A DNA stretch of 64,000 nt from Acanthornis magna (lineage: Eukaryota; Chordata; Aves; Passeriformes; Acanthizidae), in the NCBI GenBank assembly GCA_036785705.1, contig JAWUZG010000056.1, positions 7,813,001-7,877,000 on the forward strand. The letters are read 5' to 3'. How positions within the stretch are numbered: position 1 is the stretch's first letter; the number at the start of each line of letters is the position of its first letter. This document shows positions 1 through 11,820 of the stretch, one piece after another. The notes beneath the pieces were generated by a model. It was not told the DNA's origin. It searched no databases and worked only from the letters and a program-made list of their open reading frames with translations. Both the position numbers and the translations under genes were made by a program.

Positions 1-3000
1 TGTAATTCCACAAACACGTGTATGGAATATTCCTAAAAAGTGCATGACTATAAATAACACAATCATAAACCTGATTTTGTGGCACACAGCTCATGCAAAG
101 AGAGGATGAGATGTATTTATATTAATGAGCAAAGAGTAAGGCAATCTTCCATCAGCTACCAGAGACAAACAGCACGTTGGGGAATAGGGACCCATCTCAG
201 GCAGCACTTAGGGACATGCTTAACCTCAATTATGGCATCAGCGGGACTTCAGAGTAATCTTCAACACTGGAGGAAAAGGAACTTGTGCGTTACAACTCAT
301 ATTTATATAATATTAAATAAACTATAGCACAGTCATTTGATGCATGAATATAGATATCGTGTAATATTAACATAATACAATTGGATGCTTAGCTCCTGAA
401 TGCCTTCAAAATAATTTATCTGAATGCTCATGAGGGAAGTTCAGGCTAAGATGAAAAGCATAAATCCACCTAACAGCTAACAAATAGTTCACATTAATGG
501 AGGACATGTGCAGAATGCAGGATTTTATGATAACTAAAGGGCAGAATATTACAGCTCTTGTGAAAATACCAGCTCATATTAGTGCAAGTTTGCAACTTAA
601 CATAAACAATAAAGTTAAACAAGAGTTAGCCTAAAACAGAATTCAAAAACAGAATCAGAAAACAGAGCCCTTTCTAGTGGAATAGGACACCTTTGATAGG
701 AGACAATTTCAGAACCAATTCTATCATCCCAGTTTTTCACATCTGAACAAAAAATAGATGTCACATTGCATAGACCACTGCAGGTACTAAAAATACACAG
801 ATATTTCTTGCAGAGAAAAGAATGTTTGATATTTGAGAGACTTATTTCTCACTTAAACTAAACTCATGTCTATATTTTCATTAGAATATCACCTCTAACT
901 GCAATGTAATCCTGCCTGATTTATCTGGAGATCCTACAACATGTTAATATTTCTATGTTTTTCAAGAGCTATTATTTTAATTATTTATTTTAGGAACTGC
1001 TGGCTAGATTGTCTTCTTTCTGCCAGTATAAATTTGGAGGTATTCCACCCACGTCAGAAGCCAACTTCACATTTACACCAATGTGTCTATAAAGGATTAA
1101 GCCTTTGCCCTCTGGTCTGTTTTTGAAGTCTAATTGCATACTCACAATTTTATTTTGAGTTTTCTTTTTTTTTCATATTAGCGTGCACTAATTAGGAATA
1201 ATTTTACTCTACAAAATTATGTGGATTGTGGTGGAATGAACAAAAGAGACCATATGTACATGATACCCTGTGGCTGGAAGAGATGATGGGCTCCTGTGTG
1301 CACAAAGGAAATTGGTTAGGAATTGCCTGGTATTTTTTCCTGCAGTCAGTGGAGTGACAAGAGCATAGGATTGAAATGAGTGTGAAAGGAGGGGGGCAGT
1401 GAACAGATGCAGTTTCAGCTCGTTGACAAGGTAACATTTCAGGGGAGGTGTGCAGTGTTTTTGGTGTTCTGGTAGCACAGATGTTTGCTGGTGGAATTCG
1501 TTACCTCTGTGATGTTAGCTCAGCTAAAAAAAATTGGACTTTTCTCAATTAACTCCAAAAAGACAGGCCTTTGACTTCATGCAGGGCTCTCTGTAGGATA
1601 CATGGAGTCTTAAAATCTTCTATTACCCGTGACTCAATTTTGTGTCAGTTTTGTGTCACTTTACTCCAGTGAGGACTGTTCTCCTGGCTGCAGTCAGGAT
1701 CCCAGCGTTTGTTCCCAGTGCCTCGGGGTTCTGCCCTCGTTGCAGGAGGGCTCAGGCACAATGGTGTTGGAGTTTTGGCATGGGGTAAATAATCCAGACA
1801 AATGTAAGGCTCCCAACATCAGCCATTTTCACAACATAAAAAATTCCAAAGGGATTTTCCTTTGAACTTTACAAATACCCGCTGAAATCATGTAATAGCC
1901 CAGCACAAAAGCTGCAGGTTTTGAGAATTTAAAAATGAGTGAAAACTGGGATTTTTGCTGAGACCATATTTCCAGTTTATGGGATGCATTTCTAACTGGA
2001 CTTCCACCAGGGCCAAACCCTGCCTCTCAGTGAGGGAATTCCCCATTCCTGCAGGCTCCCTCTGGCCATGTTGGTGGACGTGCAAGGGGGAGCCACCATG
2101 AAAAGGTCTGGAGCTCTGCCCCACTGCTGGAGGCACTTGAGGATGGCCAGGGAAGGAACTCTCCCCTCTCCCACTCACGGATGAAGCTGGGCACGCCTTA
2201 CAGCCTCTGCAGTTAGAGCCACGCATCAAGGGAGTCCTTGTAAACAGATAATTAACTTCATGTTCAATTATATATCCAAAAATTGCCTGAAAATTGATGT
2301 TCCAAAAAATAAAAATGAAAAACTTGTTCAAATTTTTGAGCTGCTCTCACCATACTCACTAGGAAAATCCTCCAAAAAATTGTCTCATGAATAAATAAGC
2401 CTCTACTTACATAAATAAAGAAGCCTTATTTAGATTCCAGTTTAACTTACAGGAGAAATTTGGCAAATCTAATGTTTTCAAATCAATTTGGTATGTGTTG
2501 TGAGAATAATGTCAGTGGAAAGGTTGCTTTTTAATTTTTTTTCTTTAAAAATGTAAAGGAGAAAGAAGAAAGTTGGCTTTGATAAACAGAAAAGCGGTGC
2601 TTTAAATAGCTGGAGCAGTGATAAGGCAAAGAGCTTCTAAATAAATGAGGCGTGAAAGGTTTTTTTTTTTTAAACTCCAAATGAAAGTTGTGTATTCATC
2701 AGAACAGCTTTAAATTTTGTGAAACACGACAGCAATATATTTTACAGTTTGGAGCAAGGAAGCAGAGAGTCTTGCCATAATCGAATATGTACAACATCTC
2801 TGCAAAGAAGACAAATAAAAATATCTAAAGTGCCTTCACCTTTACCAAAGAAATTCTATAAGATAGAAGTAATTTTGATTTTGCCACAATAAAAGAACAT
2901 TGGAATCTGGAGTTTGATAAAACTGTTCTGTTGGCTGGGAACTTTGCCTTTCAACTGTGTTTGATGTGATATGCAGTTCATTTTGCCAAAATATTTTATG

Positions 3001-4370
3001 CCAAGTATTGCTATTAAATCTTTTATATTGAAGAGATTTTTGTCAACAGACACACAAGGATTGGGTTTTAAGTGGAGTTAATCATTGAACTCAGAAAAGA
3101 GAAACACTGGGGGAGTTCTTCTCTTGTACAAACAAACCACCATGCAAGCTTCAGCCATTTCTATAATTATTACCCTGTTTTCAGAATAGTGTAGGTAAAA
3201 TACAAAATCTGGCTCTCTCTCTGATCTCTATTCATATATAAGTCTTGTAGAACTTATTAGAAGAAACAGATAATTAAAATAGAAAAAGCCATGTATTTGC
3301 TGCAGCTGCGGATGTATTGAATCTTTTGAAGTCTGCTTTAAGCAATTATATCTGAGCACTTCTTTTGGAAGCCTAAGAAATAACATAGAACTTTCTAAGA
3401 TATCGTTGGTTTTTGACTCTTTCAATTCTCTGTAAATACTACATAGCATTATAATGAGAGAGTAAATGCAAATTCACTTAGTCTTCAAATAACAAATTTT
3501 AAAAGGAAAAAGGATTTCCATAGAATAAAGTAGTGCCCTGCCCTTTTCCCTATACCCTCCAGCATGTCCAAAACAGCCACTTTTGTAAATAGTATTTTTA
3601 ACTGGTGTTTGTGGTTTCATTTTACCATTTGATTTACATTGTAAATTTGGGCATCGCTTAAAAGGTAAATATATATTGCAGAGGTGTGGTTCAGTGTTTT
3701 TGTTGTTACTGTGCGCTCAGGTGTGTGTAATCCCTGAGCACAGATTGGCCCCAAATGTGAACCGCTGATACTCACAGCCATTTGGCAAGTGATCCCTTCC
3801 CATCCTAGAGAGATGTGAGGGCATAGCTGCACATGGGTTATACTGAGTAATGTTTAGCAGATTTTCCTGTGGTATTACTGAAACTCTAGCTTATAATTCT
3901 TAGAGCAAGATCTACGCTCCATCACCAAAAGCACTGAGGTGTGGTAGTCAATTGTGGTTGGGATGTGGGAGAGAAAATCTGTGGCACAATCCAAGATAAG
4001 AAATAGATCATAGCCTGACAACAGGGCAGCTCTTGCTACCTAATGAAGCCATAGTTCCTAATGAGCTTGTCCTCCTGAACCACTGAGGATAATGGATCTG
4101 TGCAATTCTGGAGTCCTTTGCCATTTCACAGAGCCCAGGCCCAACTGGGAGGCACTCTGACATTTAAGGATGACTGCCATTTTCCATTGCTGACGCTTCA
4201 GTTAAAATGATTTGTCCTTGTGTTTCTTATTTTCCATAGTAATCACTGCCATAACTCTGTGTCCAGTGGCATCTGACTGTGAAAGTGACACCCACACTAG
4301 GGAAAATGTCTAGGAAAGGAGCAGAAAATGTGGCAACTGTTGCTAAAGGAACATCATACCTGGTGGGTTT
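1..4370. other. AT-rich non-coding DNA, no gene seen
   Basis: This stretch has frequent stops in all six frames, and its open frames are short (147 codons at most) with no recognisable protein family. Runs of T (around 2661-2671) and many TAAT/ATTA words give it the look of ordinary vertebrate intergenic or intronic DNA. A GC-richer patch at about 1990-2220 holds overlapping open frames on the minus strand, but I recognise no domain. A small 11-bp tandem duplication (TTTTGTGTCAG) sits at 1638-1658. I see no transposable element that I can name here. Confidence 0.6.
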
Positions 4371-7300
4371 GTAGCACTCCATCCCAAACAGGGACAAAAA
4401 CTTGCAGCACAGACCAAAAAGTCAAGATGCTCAGGTGCTGCAGCTCACCAGGGTCAGCTGCAGGTCATTCCTGGTCTGGATTTGGAGTAAGGTGTTAAGT
4501 AGGGGTCCTGTCTCCCTTAACACTTGCGTGATCAGAAGGACCATGGAGGGCTGGAGTGCCAGGTGGGATCTCAGGTACCGTTTAGGACCTGGTGGTGTAG
4601 AATACAGCATAAAACTGGCTTGACAGTACAGCACAAAAATCCCAGTGCAGATGCCACAAGTTTTACAGGAGCTGCTCTGTGGATGCTACATAAGAGTTTT
4701 ACTGGAACTCTAATCTGGCAGCACCCAAAAATATTAGTTTTCCCCATTACTCGTTTTGGCTGCTGCTGTTCCTGCTGTGTCTGTAACCAGCACCTAAAAC
4801 CAGACAGACCCTGCACCAGTCAGCTCACCATGCAGCCACAGAGGAAGCTCAGGCAAGGAGTAAAGCCAGATGTTGTTTAAGAAATTCCTGTGCCACTTGC
4901 GTGGCTCCTTAGATATGACAGAAAAGTCTTAAAAGTAACTCTTCCGAAAAAAAATACAATTCCATGTCATGTTATTTCAAGGAAGATGATGAGACTACCT
5001 TAAATTTTTGGAGTGGGTATAGAAGAGTATAACTAACAGCTGTCTGAGCTGGTTTAAGCCTTTTAAAATTTGTGTTAATCACATAGATTTCTGTAACAAA
5101 CAAACAAAAAAATGCTTTCAGCAGAGATACTTCTGTTGCAACTACTCAAAAATAGATCCCTGCACTGAAATTTCCAAATTAGAAATTTTATTTGCAGCAC
5201 ACTTTTTGTTTTTTCCTCAGAGGAGACTTACTAATTAGACTGTCTGCTAACCTGTTTGTGCTGTAAGGGCAGTACATGGCGTGGGAAGGTGGCTCTTCCA
5301 ATGCAGTGGGTGACTCCAGGAGATGGAGCTGAAGAGCAGTAGGATGAAGGGAAACACCATGACTCGTCAGCCCACCCACAGACAGGAGCTGTGCCTTGTG
5401 TGAGCCCTGGGGCTTTAGTTTAAATTTAGAGAGTGTTTCTTTTGAGGGAGCTACCCATGGATCTGTGCATCCTAGATCCCTTTGTTGTGCTCAGAACGGC
5501 TGCTTGTGTGGCCTGGGTTAAAGAGCAGAACCTATGCATTTTTAAAATAAAGGAAAAATACCATCCAGTTTATAACTCAGTCCAAACAGCAACTGTTTTG
5601 GGGACAGTACCAGGACTGAAATAAGGAAGATGATGCTGAAAATATGGTTAATTTTACCCAGGGACACTTTTTTTCCAGGAGCATGATGTGGTCTTCAAAC
5701 ACTTACTTTATCCCAGCTGCAGAGAATCCTGCGATACGGAGACATCACGTAGCCAAGGCTTCCTCCACTGTCACTCCTGTGGAAGGAGACACTTGTGAAT
5801 GTAAATCCCTGGATTCAGCTCTTGAGAAGCTTAAACAATCCAGGAGTGACTGGGTCTTGCATCCTTGTGAGTCCCCAGAAATCAAGGATTGAGTCTATCA
5901 CTAGGACCTCTGACTGTTATTTTCATTTTTGCCTGTGTCATACCATCCAGATGTCCAGCTGATACAGTAATGCCATGCTGGCTTAGATAGGTAAGGAATA
6001 TTTTTCTGAACAGAAGTGGAAACAGCTGCTCTGTAATGGTTCTGAGTTACCTTGAAACATGAGCAGAGAAAATGCAATGTGTCTCTTGCCTGAGAAGTCC
6101 CTCTGAGGCTTTAATTTTCAATCAAAAGGTTTTAGTCTCCAAAAATTACTCCTCACTTAAAAAGAGGAAAGATGCCCTTTGCTGCTTTTGCCTAGAGCCC
6201 AATATCTTCTGACATTCCATGGCAGCTGTGGCAATGCTCTTCTTAATGCAAAGAACATCTGGGCTGCCTGCAATTCTGGGAGAGAAGTGTCAAAAGTGTC
6301 ATAGACATCCTTGAGCAAAGAAGTATCTTCACTTTTATTACACAGAAGTGTCAAAAACAGCATTATTGAACATCAGGTTGCAATTTGGCAAGCAGAATGT
6401 AAGTCTGAATAGATGTGACAAAACCCCTTCTAGGAAATTGCTACTTAGTGTTATTTTATCATCATTTAAAATTAGCATTTAAAGGAAAAGCACAAATGGG
6501 GAGCCTCTAGGTAACCCTGACAATGACAGATCCCAGCATTCTTTTTTTGTGCTTACTTCACAACCTCATTGCTGTCCATTGAGTGACTGAGATTGATTAG
6601 ATCATTGTCATCATCAGTGAAATGCACTGCATTGATCCAGCCTCACTCACAAAGCCAGCTCATGTGACGCAGCTAATTTGACATAATTGAAAGTTCCAGC
6701 TCCAGAAGGTCACAGAGCTGGACTCGGGACACTAGTTATCATTTTATCCTTGGAACAGGGTCAACTCTCCTGAGAAATACGATGGCTTTTTCTCACACTC
6801 TTAATTGTTCCTCCATGGTTTGTGTAGGATAAACCCAAGCTTTCATACTTCAGTTTCATTTTTATGGTGGACAGAAGATAATTATCGCCTCTTAATACTA
6901 AATATTTTTAAAGTCAAATTGAGCTCTTTGTTTCTTACTCAAGTACAGTTCTACTAAGAATAGCTTCAGATAAGTATAGCAAATATTTTTAGATAAGGAT
7001 GGCAGTGTGATACACATAATGAAGCAATTAATTTACAAAGGAAAATATGGCATTAGTTAAAAGTTTGTTGGAGCACTGTTGAACACCATGTTCCTCTCTT
7101 CTGTTACCACATCCCTCTTTCCCACCTTCGCGTGTTTTTCCATTTTCTGCTCTTCTCTCCTGAAACTTGAGTGCTACAGTTGCGATCTTGGGCTGAACCA
7201 AGTCTGAGGCTGTGGAATTAAGTAAACTCAAAGGTCACACACAGGCAGAGAGCAGAGGAGTTGAAAAAGACCTGCAGACATCGAGCCTGGGTTGTCAGCT

Positions 7301-9260
7301 TCTGAGCACTGTCAAGTGCTTCAGCTGAAACTGCTCTGGACAGAGTCCACATTCCTGATGAAAGGTTGTGCCTTCAGGAAAATGGCCATGAGACCATTTG
7401 CTTCATCCTTTACGATGGACACCAAAATCCCACACCACTTTAAAAGATGTGTCATTTATGTCAGCAGTGCAATATGAAAATGCTTGTGTAAAAATTTTTT
7501 CTCATAACAAGAAACACTGAAGTGTTTGGAAAAAATTGTTTCTTTTTACTCAACAGAATTCCTTGGGCAAAGCTAGAATTTAAATCTTACAATCTTTAAG
7601 TCCTACAATCTGTGTCATTGCTTTGTTGGCCCTCTGCTCAGAGTCAAATTAGCAGCTTATCTTTTATTTCTTTCCCTATATTTGCTATAAAAAGTCAGCA
7701 TATCCCAATAGCTCCCATTGCTTCCCATTCCAAGTGCAGGTCAAAATGTCAGCTTTCTAATGGTGAATGTCATGTATAATTTCCCATAGAAAAAAAAAAA
7801 AAGTCCTCGATAAAATCTCTGCAATAGTTTCTTCTTCCTTTGTTATTCATATTAGGGTTTTATGTGTTTGGGGGCTTTGTTGGTTCCTTGGGTTTTTGTT
7901 TGGTGGATTGGGGGTTTTTTTTGGAAGCATGCCTTTGGTCATCTGGAAAGCAAATGAAAAAGGAGAGGCACCAAGGTTCTCAAGTATGAGTAAATAAAGG
8001 GAAGGACAGCTGTGGTACTGTTGTGGGACAGTGGCTGGACACAACTTTTTTGTAATAGATTATTTTATCAAAATTTCTGAGTTGTTCAAAGATGATTTGT
8101 GGGGAAGGATTTTCACAAAGCAAGCAACAGAGTTGATATGAGTTTGGCAATGCAGCATTTTTAATGATGATTAACATTAATTTTAACAGTGAGTTACAAT
8201 AGTTGGTTTATAGAAAGACATATAAAAAGCAAATAAATCTTGATAGAATTTTTTTAAAAGTCCAGTGTTTTGCCATATGCATAGAAATAGGAGGTAGATC
8301 TATATTGAGTACATAACTCTCCAAAAATAAATGTCTAATGCTGGCCAAAGGTAAATGACAAGTAATAATGTAATTGTTCTATCTTTTGTAAGTCTTTCAA
8401 AAGTTTCATCCTAGCAGCTTTGAAAACATAACTTGCGATCGGCAAATCCCACTGGGCTCCTATTTATAGTATTCTAATTTTCAAAGAAAGCAAATCAGGC
8501 AACTGTTTTTAACATGAATAATATTGCTCCCAGCACTCTGCCTCCAGCCCACACATTGTGTTTTTTGGCATGATCATGGCAATTAAAAAAAATAAACAGC
8601 TCTTTTTAATATTTTTTATACAGTCAATGCTGACACAGCTGGCAAAGAAACTCAGTGAAAGGTAAACATTCTGCTCAAAATGTAATCTAACATACTGTTG
8701 TGTTTAGTTGTTAAAATGTAATTTTCCTGAAAGAATATTTTAAAAGTAAGTTGTAGGGTTTTTTTTTATTTTGTGTAGAATTTCTACTATATTGATATCT
8801 GATTACAAAAAAAAATTATAACCTTTTAAAGCAATAGCACTTGTGACACTGGAGATTTCAGTCAATGGCTTATTGAATTTTTACAATATTCTTAACAAAA
8901 ATCAGGAACGAAAGTTGGGTATGATACTTTATCCTTCAGCAGAATGTAATAGTCTGAGCTAGTAAAATCAATTTCTTTTAATAAAATTCTGTCAAAGCAG
9001 GAAGTTCAATAATAATTGTCTTCAACTATTTGAAGGGAAGAAAACTTCTAAGAGAATTAATATTTTGTGATTTGCTTCAGCAATAACAAAAGATTGTGTA
9101 GTTCCTTGACCTAATTACTATGAGCATGTATGAAGTGAGATTATGGAATGATAAGTATTTCACTAGAGAAAACACACGAATATATTTCTTTTAGGTAAGG
9201 GACATAGGTAATTAATTATCTGTCTCATGTCCAGAAGTTCTCAACGTACTTTTATTTTTA
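4371..9260. other. Unique non-coding DNA, no gene seen
   Basis: There is a moderately GC-rich patch at about 4380-4880 and AT-rich sequence elsewhere. The overlapping open frames in the patch (up to 118 codons) are on both strands and have no recognisable motif. An A-run of 13 lies at 7790-7802, and a G/T-rich strand-asymmetric tract at about 7861-7922. The segments at 6560-6700 and 8400-8650 are repeat-free and rich in homeodomain-like and E-box-like words. They could be conserved non-coding elements, but that is only an impression from composition. Confidence 0.55.
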
Positions 9261-11300
9261 AAAATCATGACTTTGTGTGATTGCTCATGATTAAAATTAT
9301 GTACTTCAACATTTTACTCCCTGTTGGAGGCAATGCAGAGGCAGCCAAGCAGAGCTGGGTGCATGCAGGACTCCGCAAGGCTCTGGAGGATTCTGAGCAA
9401 GAGCTGGGTGGTGCCTGTGTGTTGCAAAAGCCACCTCTGCCCCAAAGCATGACCTGTTGTTCTCGGGACAGCTCTGTGGGAGGGGTGCACAAACAAACAA
9501 GTGCAGAAAGCACCCGTGCAGCTGTTGGGGAAACTCGAGGCTTTGTTACGGCTGCACACACAACCTGCGGTGTGACAGCTCAGCACTTACTGCAAGTCCT
9601 GCTCACCTCTGCTCAGCTGATGTGCAAGAACAGGAGATGTGCTGGTTTGTGCTACCTGGGCAATGGGACAGGTTCTGTCCCAAGCCGTCTGAGTGGCCAC
9701 CATATGTGGTGTCCCTGTCAGCTTGCCTTCAATTGTGTTTTAAAGGAATTTTTCTAAGATCCACCTTTTCTTTTCACTGATTACCAGTATATCCTTGGTA
9801 TCAAGGTCTTCCAACTCCCAGTTGTTTCTCCTTCTCTCAGACTGAATTTTAAAAGGAGCAGGTGTGCTGCAAAAGGGGTATCTGCCTTTTATAATCTGTA
9901 AATTGCCTTCTGAGTAGAAAGCAGGAGTATATGGATTGAAGTTTATAAGAGCAACTGAACAGTCATTTGTAATGTGTATAACATGAGGTGAAGAGAAGCA
10001 TTTAAAGTCTAGAGCAACCTTCAGTAGAGAAGAAAATTATCTGGTGACTGCTATTGTTGATCTTGGAATGTGTTTCAGATGTTAGGTGTGGACTTTATAT
10101 CACCCTCGGGGCACTTAATAACAACTAAACGAGCATTAACTGCTGAAGTCAGTGGAGTTGTAGCCGTGTGAATCCAGGGGCATTGTTGTCTTTGTCTTGT
10201 CACAAAATAAGTTCAAAATAATTCTGCAGAAAAAGGAGCGGAGCAGAAGCATTCTGTGGTCGGATTCTCCAGTCATTCCATTGTGTTACACCAGCACATT
10301 TGTGACCAGGACAGTTGTAAACAAACTTGTCCTCTGACTATGAAAAACATAATGCAAAATATTCCCATTATATAGAAATTTCTTTCTAGTGAAAATACAA
10401 TTAAAAAAGGAAGAGAACTTTTAGCAGGCAGGTGCTAATCCTGGAATTTTTGTCTAACTAGGCTTTCAGCAACATGTGCTTTCTCTCTTCATGGAGATGA
10501 TCATAGCTGGTATAGTATAAAAATAACAAAAGACCAGGAACATGATGTATTTATTTCATGTGAAGACTCAGTTGCCCTGATCTGATCCTCATACAGGAAA
10601 AGATGTTTCAATACAACCTAAACTGCAGGGCATCCCACGTCAGGTTTTCTATTGATTCCTAATTGGAATAGATATGCCTGCCCCACACAGCTGTCCCGAT
10701 GCTGACACTGGTTGATTTGAGAAGAGTCATACACTCCTGGCTGGGACCAGTTCCTACTGAGTTCTTACTGAGTTTCAGAGCAAGCTCTTTGCCAAATGCA
10801 AAACCCAAACATGATGACCAAATAAAGTGAAATGTGTTGTATGAGCCCAATATGCTCCAGACTCTCCAGGAGCAGAACTGGCAGTTTCGTGCCCAGTCTG
10901 TGGGTGACAGCGTCTTTGGTGTGGCTTTCAGAGCCATCGATACACCTTTGTCTGCTCTCTGCCAATGTTCTTAGCCGCCCAACAGGCCTGGACACAGGGC
11001 AAGGTCGTCTGTGCTGGGTACCGTCCTGAGGAGCAGATCACAGCTCTGCCTCCTCCCTGGTGCCGCCCACCGAGCAGGTTGGAGCTCCCTGTAGGGCTGC
11101 CCTGACGGACAGCAGGCTGTGCTTTTCAAATCTAGCCCAAAATCAATAGGAAAGGAGGTGTTATGCAATGAAAAAAATTAAGTCTTTTTAATATACAGTG
11201 GTATGATGATAATTATCATGGACTCTGTATTAGACCCATGTGAAATGAAGTTGTTGATGTTAAACTCAAAAATATCCGAGATAATTTTACAACCGTTCAA
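9261..11300. other. Non-coding DNA with a GC-richer patch
   Basis: A GC-richer patch at about 9310-9740 carries a 158-codon plus-strand frame (9281-9757), with 90-98-codon minus-strand frames over part of the same DNA. The plus-strand translation has no signal peptide, hydrophobic segment or family motif that I can identify. Open frames on both strands of a GC-rich patch are what low stop-codon density would give. A second GC-richer patch lies at about 10860-11130, also without an identifiable gene. Confidence 0.5.
10141..10190. repeat. Possible fragment of an ancient amniote palindromic repeat
   Basis: The words 'GAAGTCAGTGGAGTTG' (10144-10159) and the following 'GTGTGAATCCAGGGG' (10166-10180) resemble one half of a very old interspersed repeat common in reptile and bird genomes. 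In less decayed copies its core reads approximately 'TTGAAGTCAATGGAGTT'. Only one arm is visible here. The family name is uncertain and the match is from memory. Confidence 0.3.
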
Positions 11301-11307
11301 AGCAAAA

Positions 11308-11326
11308 GGGTGGGTGGGGGCAGGGG
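11308..11326 (+). other. Canonical G-quadruplex motif (plus strand)
   Basis: Four runs of at least three G are separated by loops of 1, 1 and 2 bases: GGG-T-GGG-T-GGGGG-CA-GGGG. This meets the usual G3+N1-7 definition, and its very short loops are of the kind known to give stable parallel quadruplexes. The surrounding DNA is A-rich, so the motif is a sharp compositional outlier. No gene or promoter is recognised nearby, so any role is unknown. Confidence 0.85.
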
Positions 11327-11760
11327 AACAAAAAAGGCAAAAAGCAAAGGATCGATGTTTTTTTTAATAGAAAAAGAAAGACAGCATCTGTAGGGAGAAA
11401 ATTATAATTCTAGGGGGTTTTTAAGACTATTAAAAAGAGTAAAGAATAAAAATAGAGAGAACTGGAAAAAGCAATAAAATCTATAAACATTAATTCATGG
11501 ACAGTTTTTTTGAAGTATACGACATTTTTTTCCACAAATCCACTAATAGGGTTCTAAATATGAGTGAGAATAGCAAATTGCTTTTTCCATCTCTTGGATC
11601 TATAGCTTCACCTCTACACTTGAATGAAAACATTAACCATGAGGCAAATACTTATTTCTTTTGTTTATGCTCAGCCTCAGGAATTTTTCAGCTGAAATCA
11701 ATAATTAAAATGTTTATTAGCCATGGAAAGTGTTATAAATGCAACTTGGTTAAACATGGA

Positions 11761-11761
11761 T

Positions 11762-11792
<31 letters not shown>

Positions 11793-11820
11793 ATATATAT
11801 ATATATCTATATATATATCT
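11761..11820. repeat. Compound (TA)n/(TG)n microsatellite
   Basis: The block consists of alternating TA dinucleotides, a short TG stretch (about 11783-11792), then TA again with interruptions, ending in a TCTATATATATATCT-like tail. It is fully alternating purine-pyrimidine and partly self-complementary, so it could extrude as a cruciform or adopt Z-like structure. Such tracts are usually length-polymorphic. The translated frame across it gives a meaningless YIYIYI/CVCV peptide. Confidence 0.95.

Noticed and set aside
7870..7914. G-rich tract as a canonical G-quadruplex
   Set aside because: There are only three G-runs of at least three, and the loops exceed seven bases.
9281..9757. 158-codon plus-strand open frame
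   Set aside because: It lies in a GC-richer patch with 64-98-codon minus-strand frames over part of the same DNA. Its translation has no domain, signal peptide or recognisable family.
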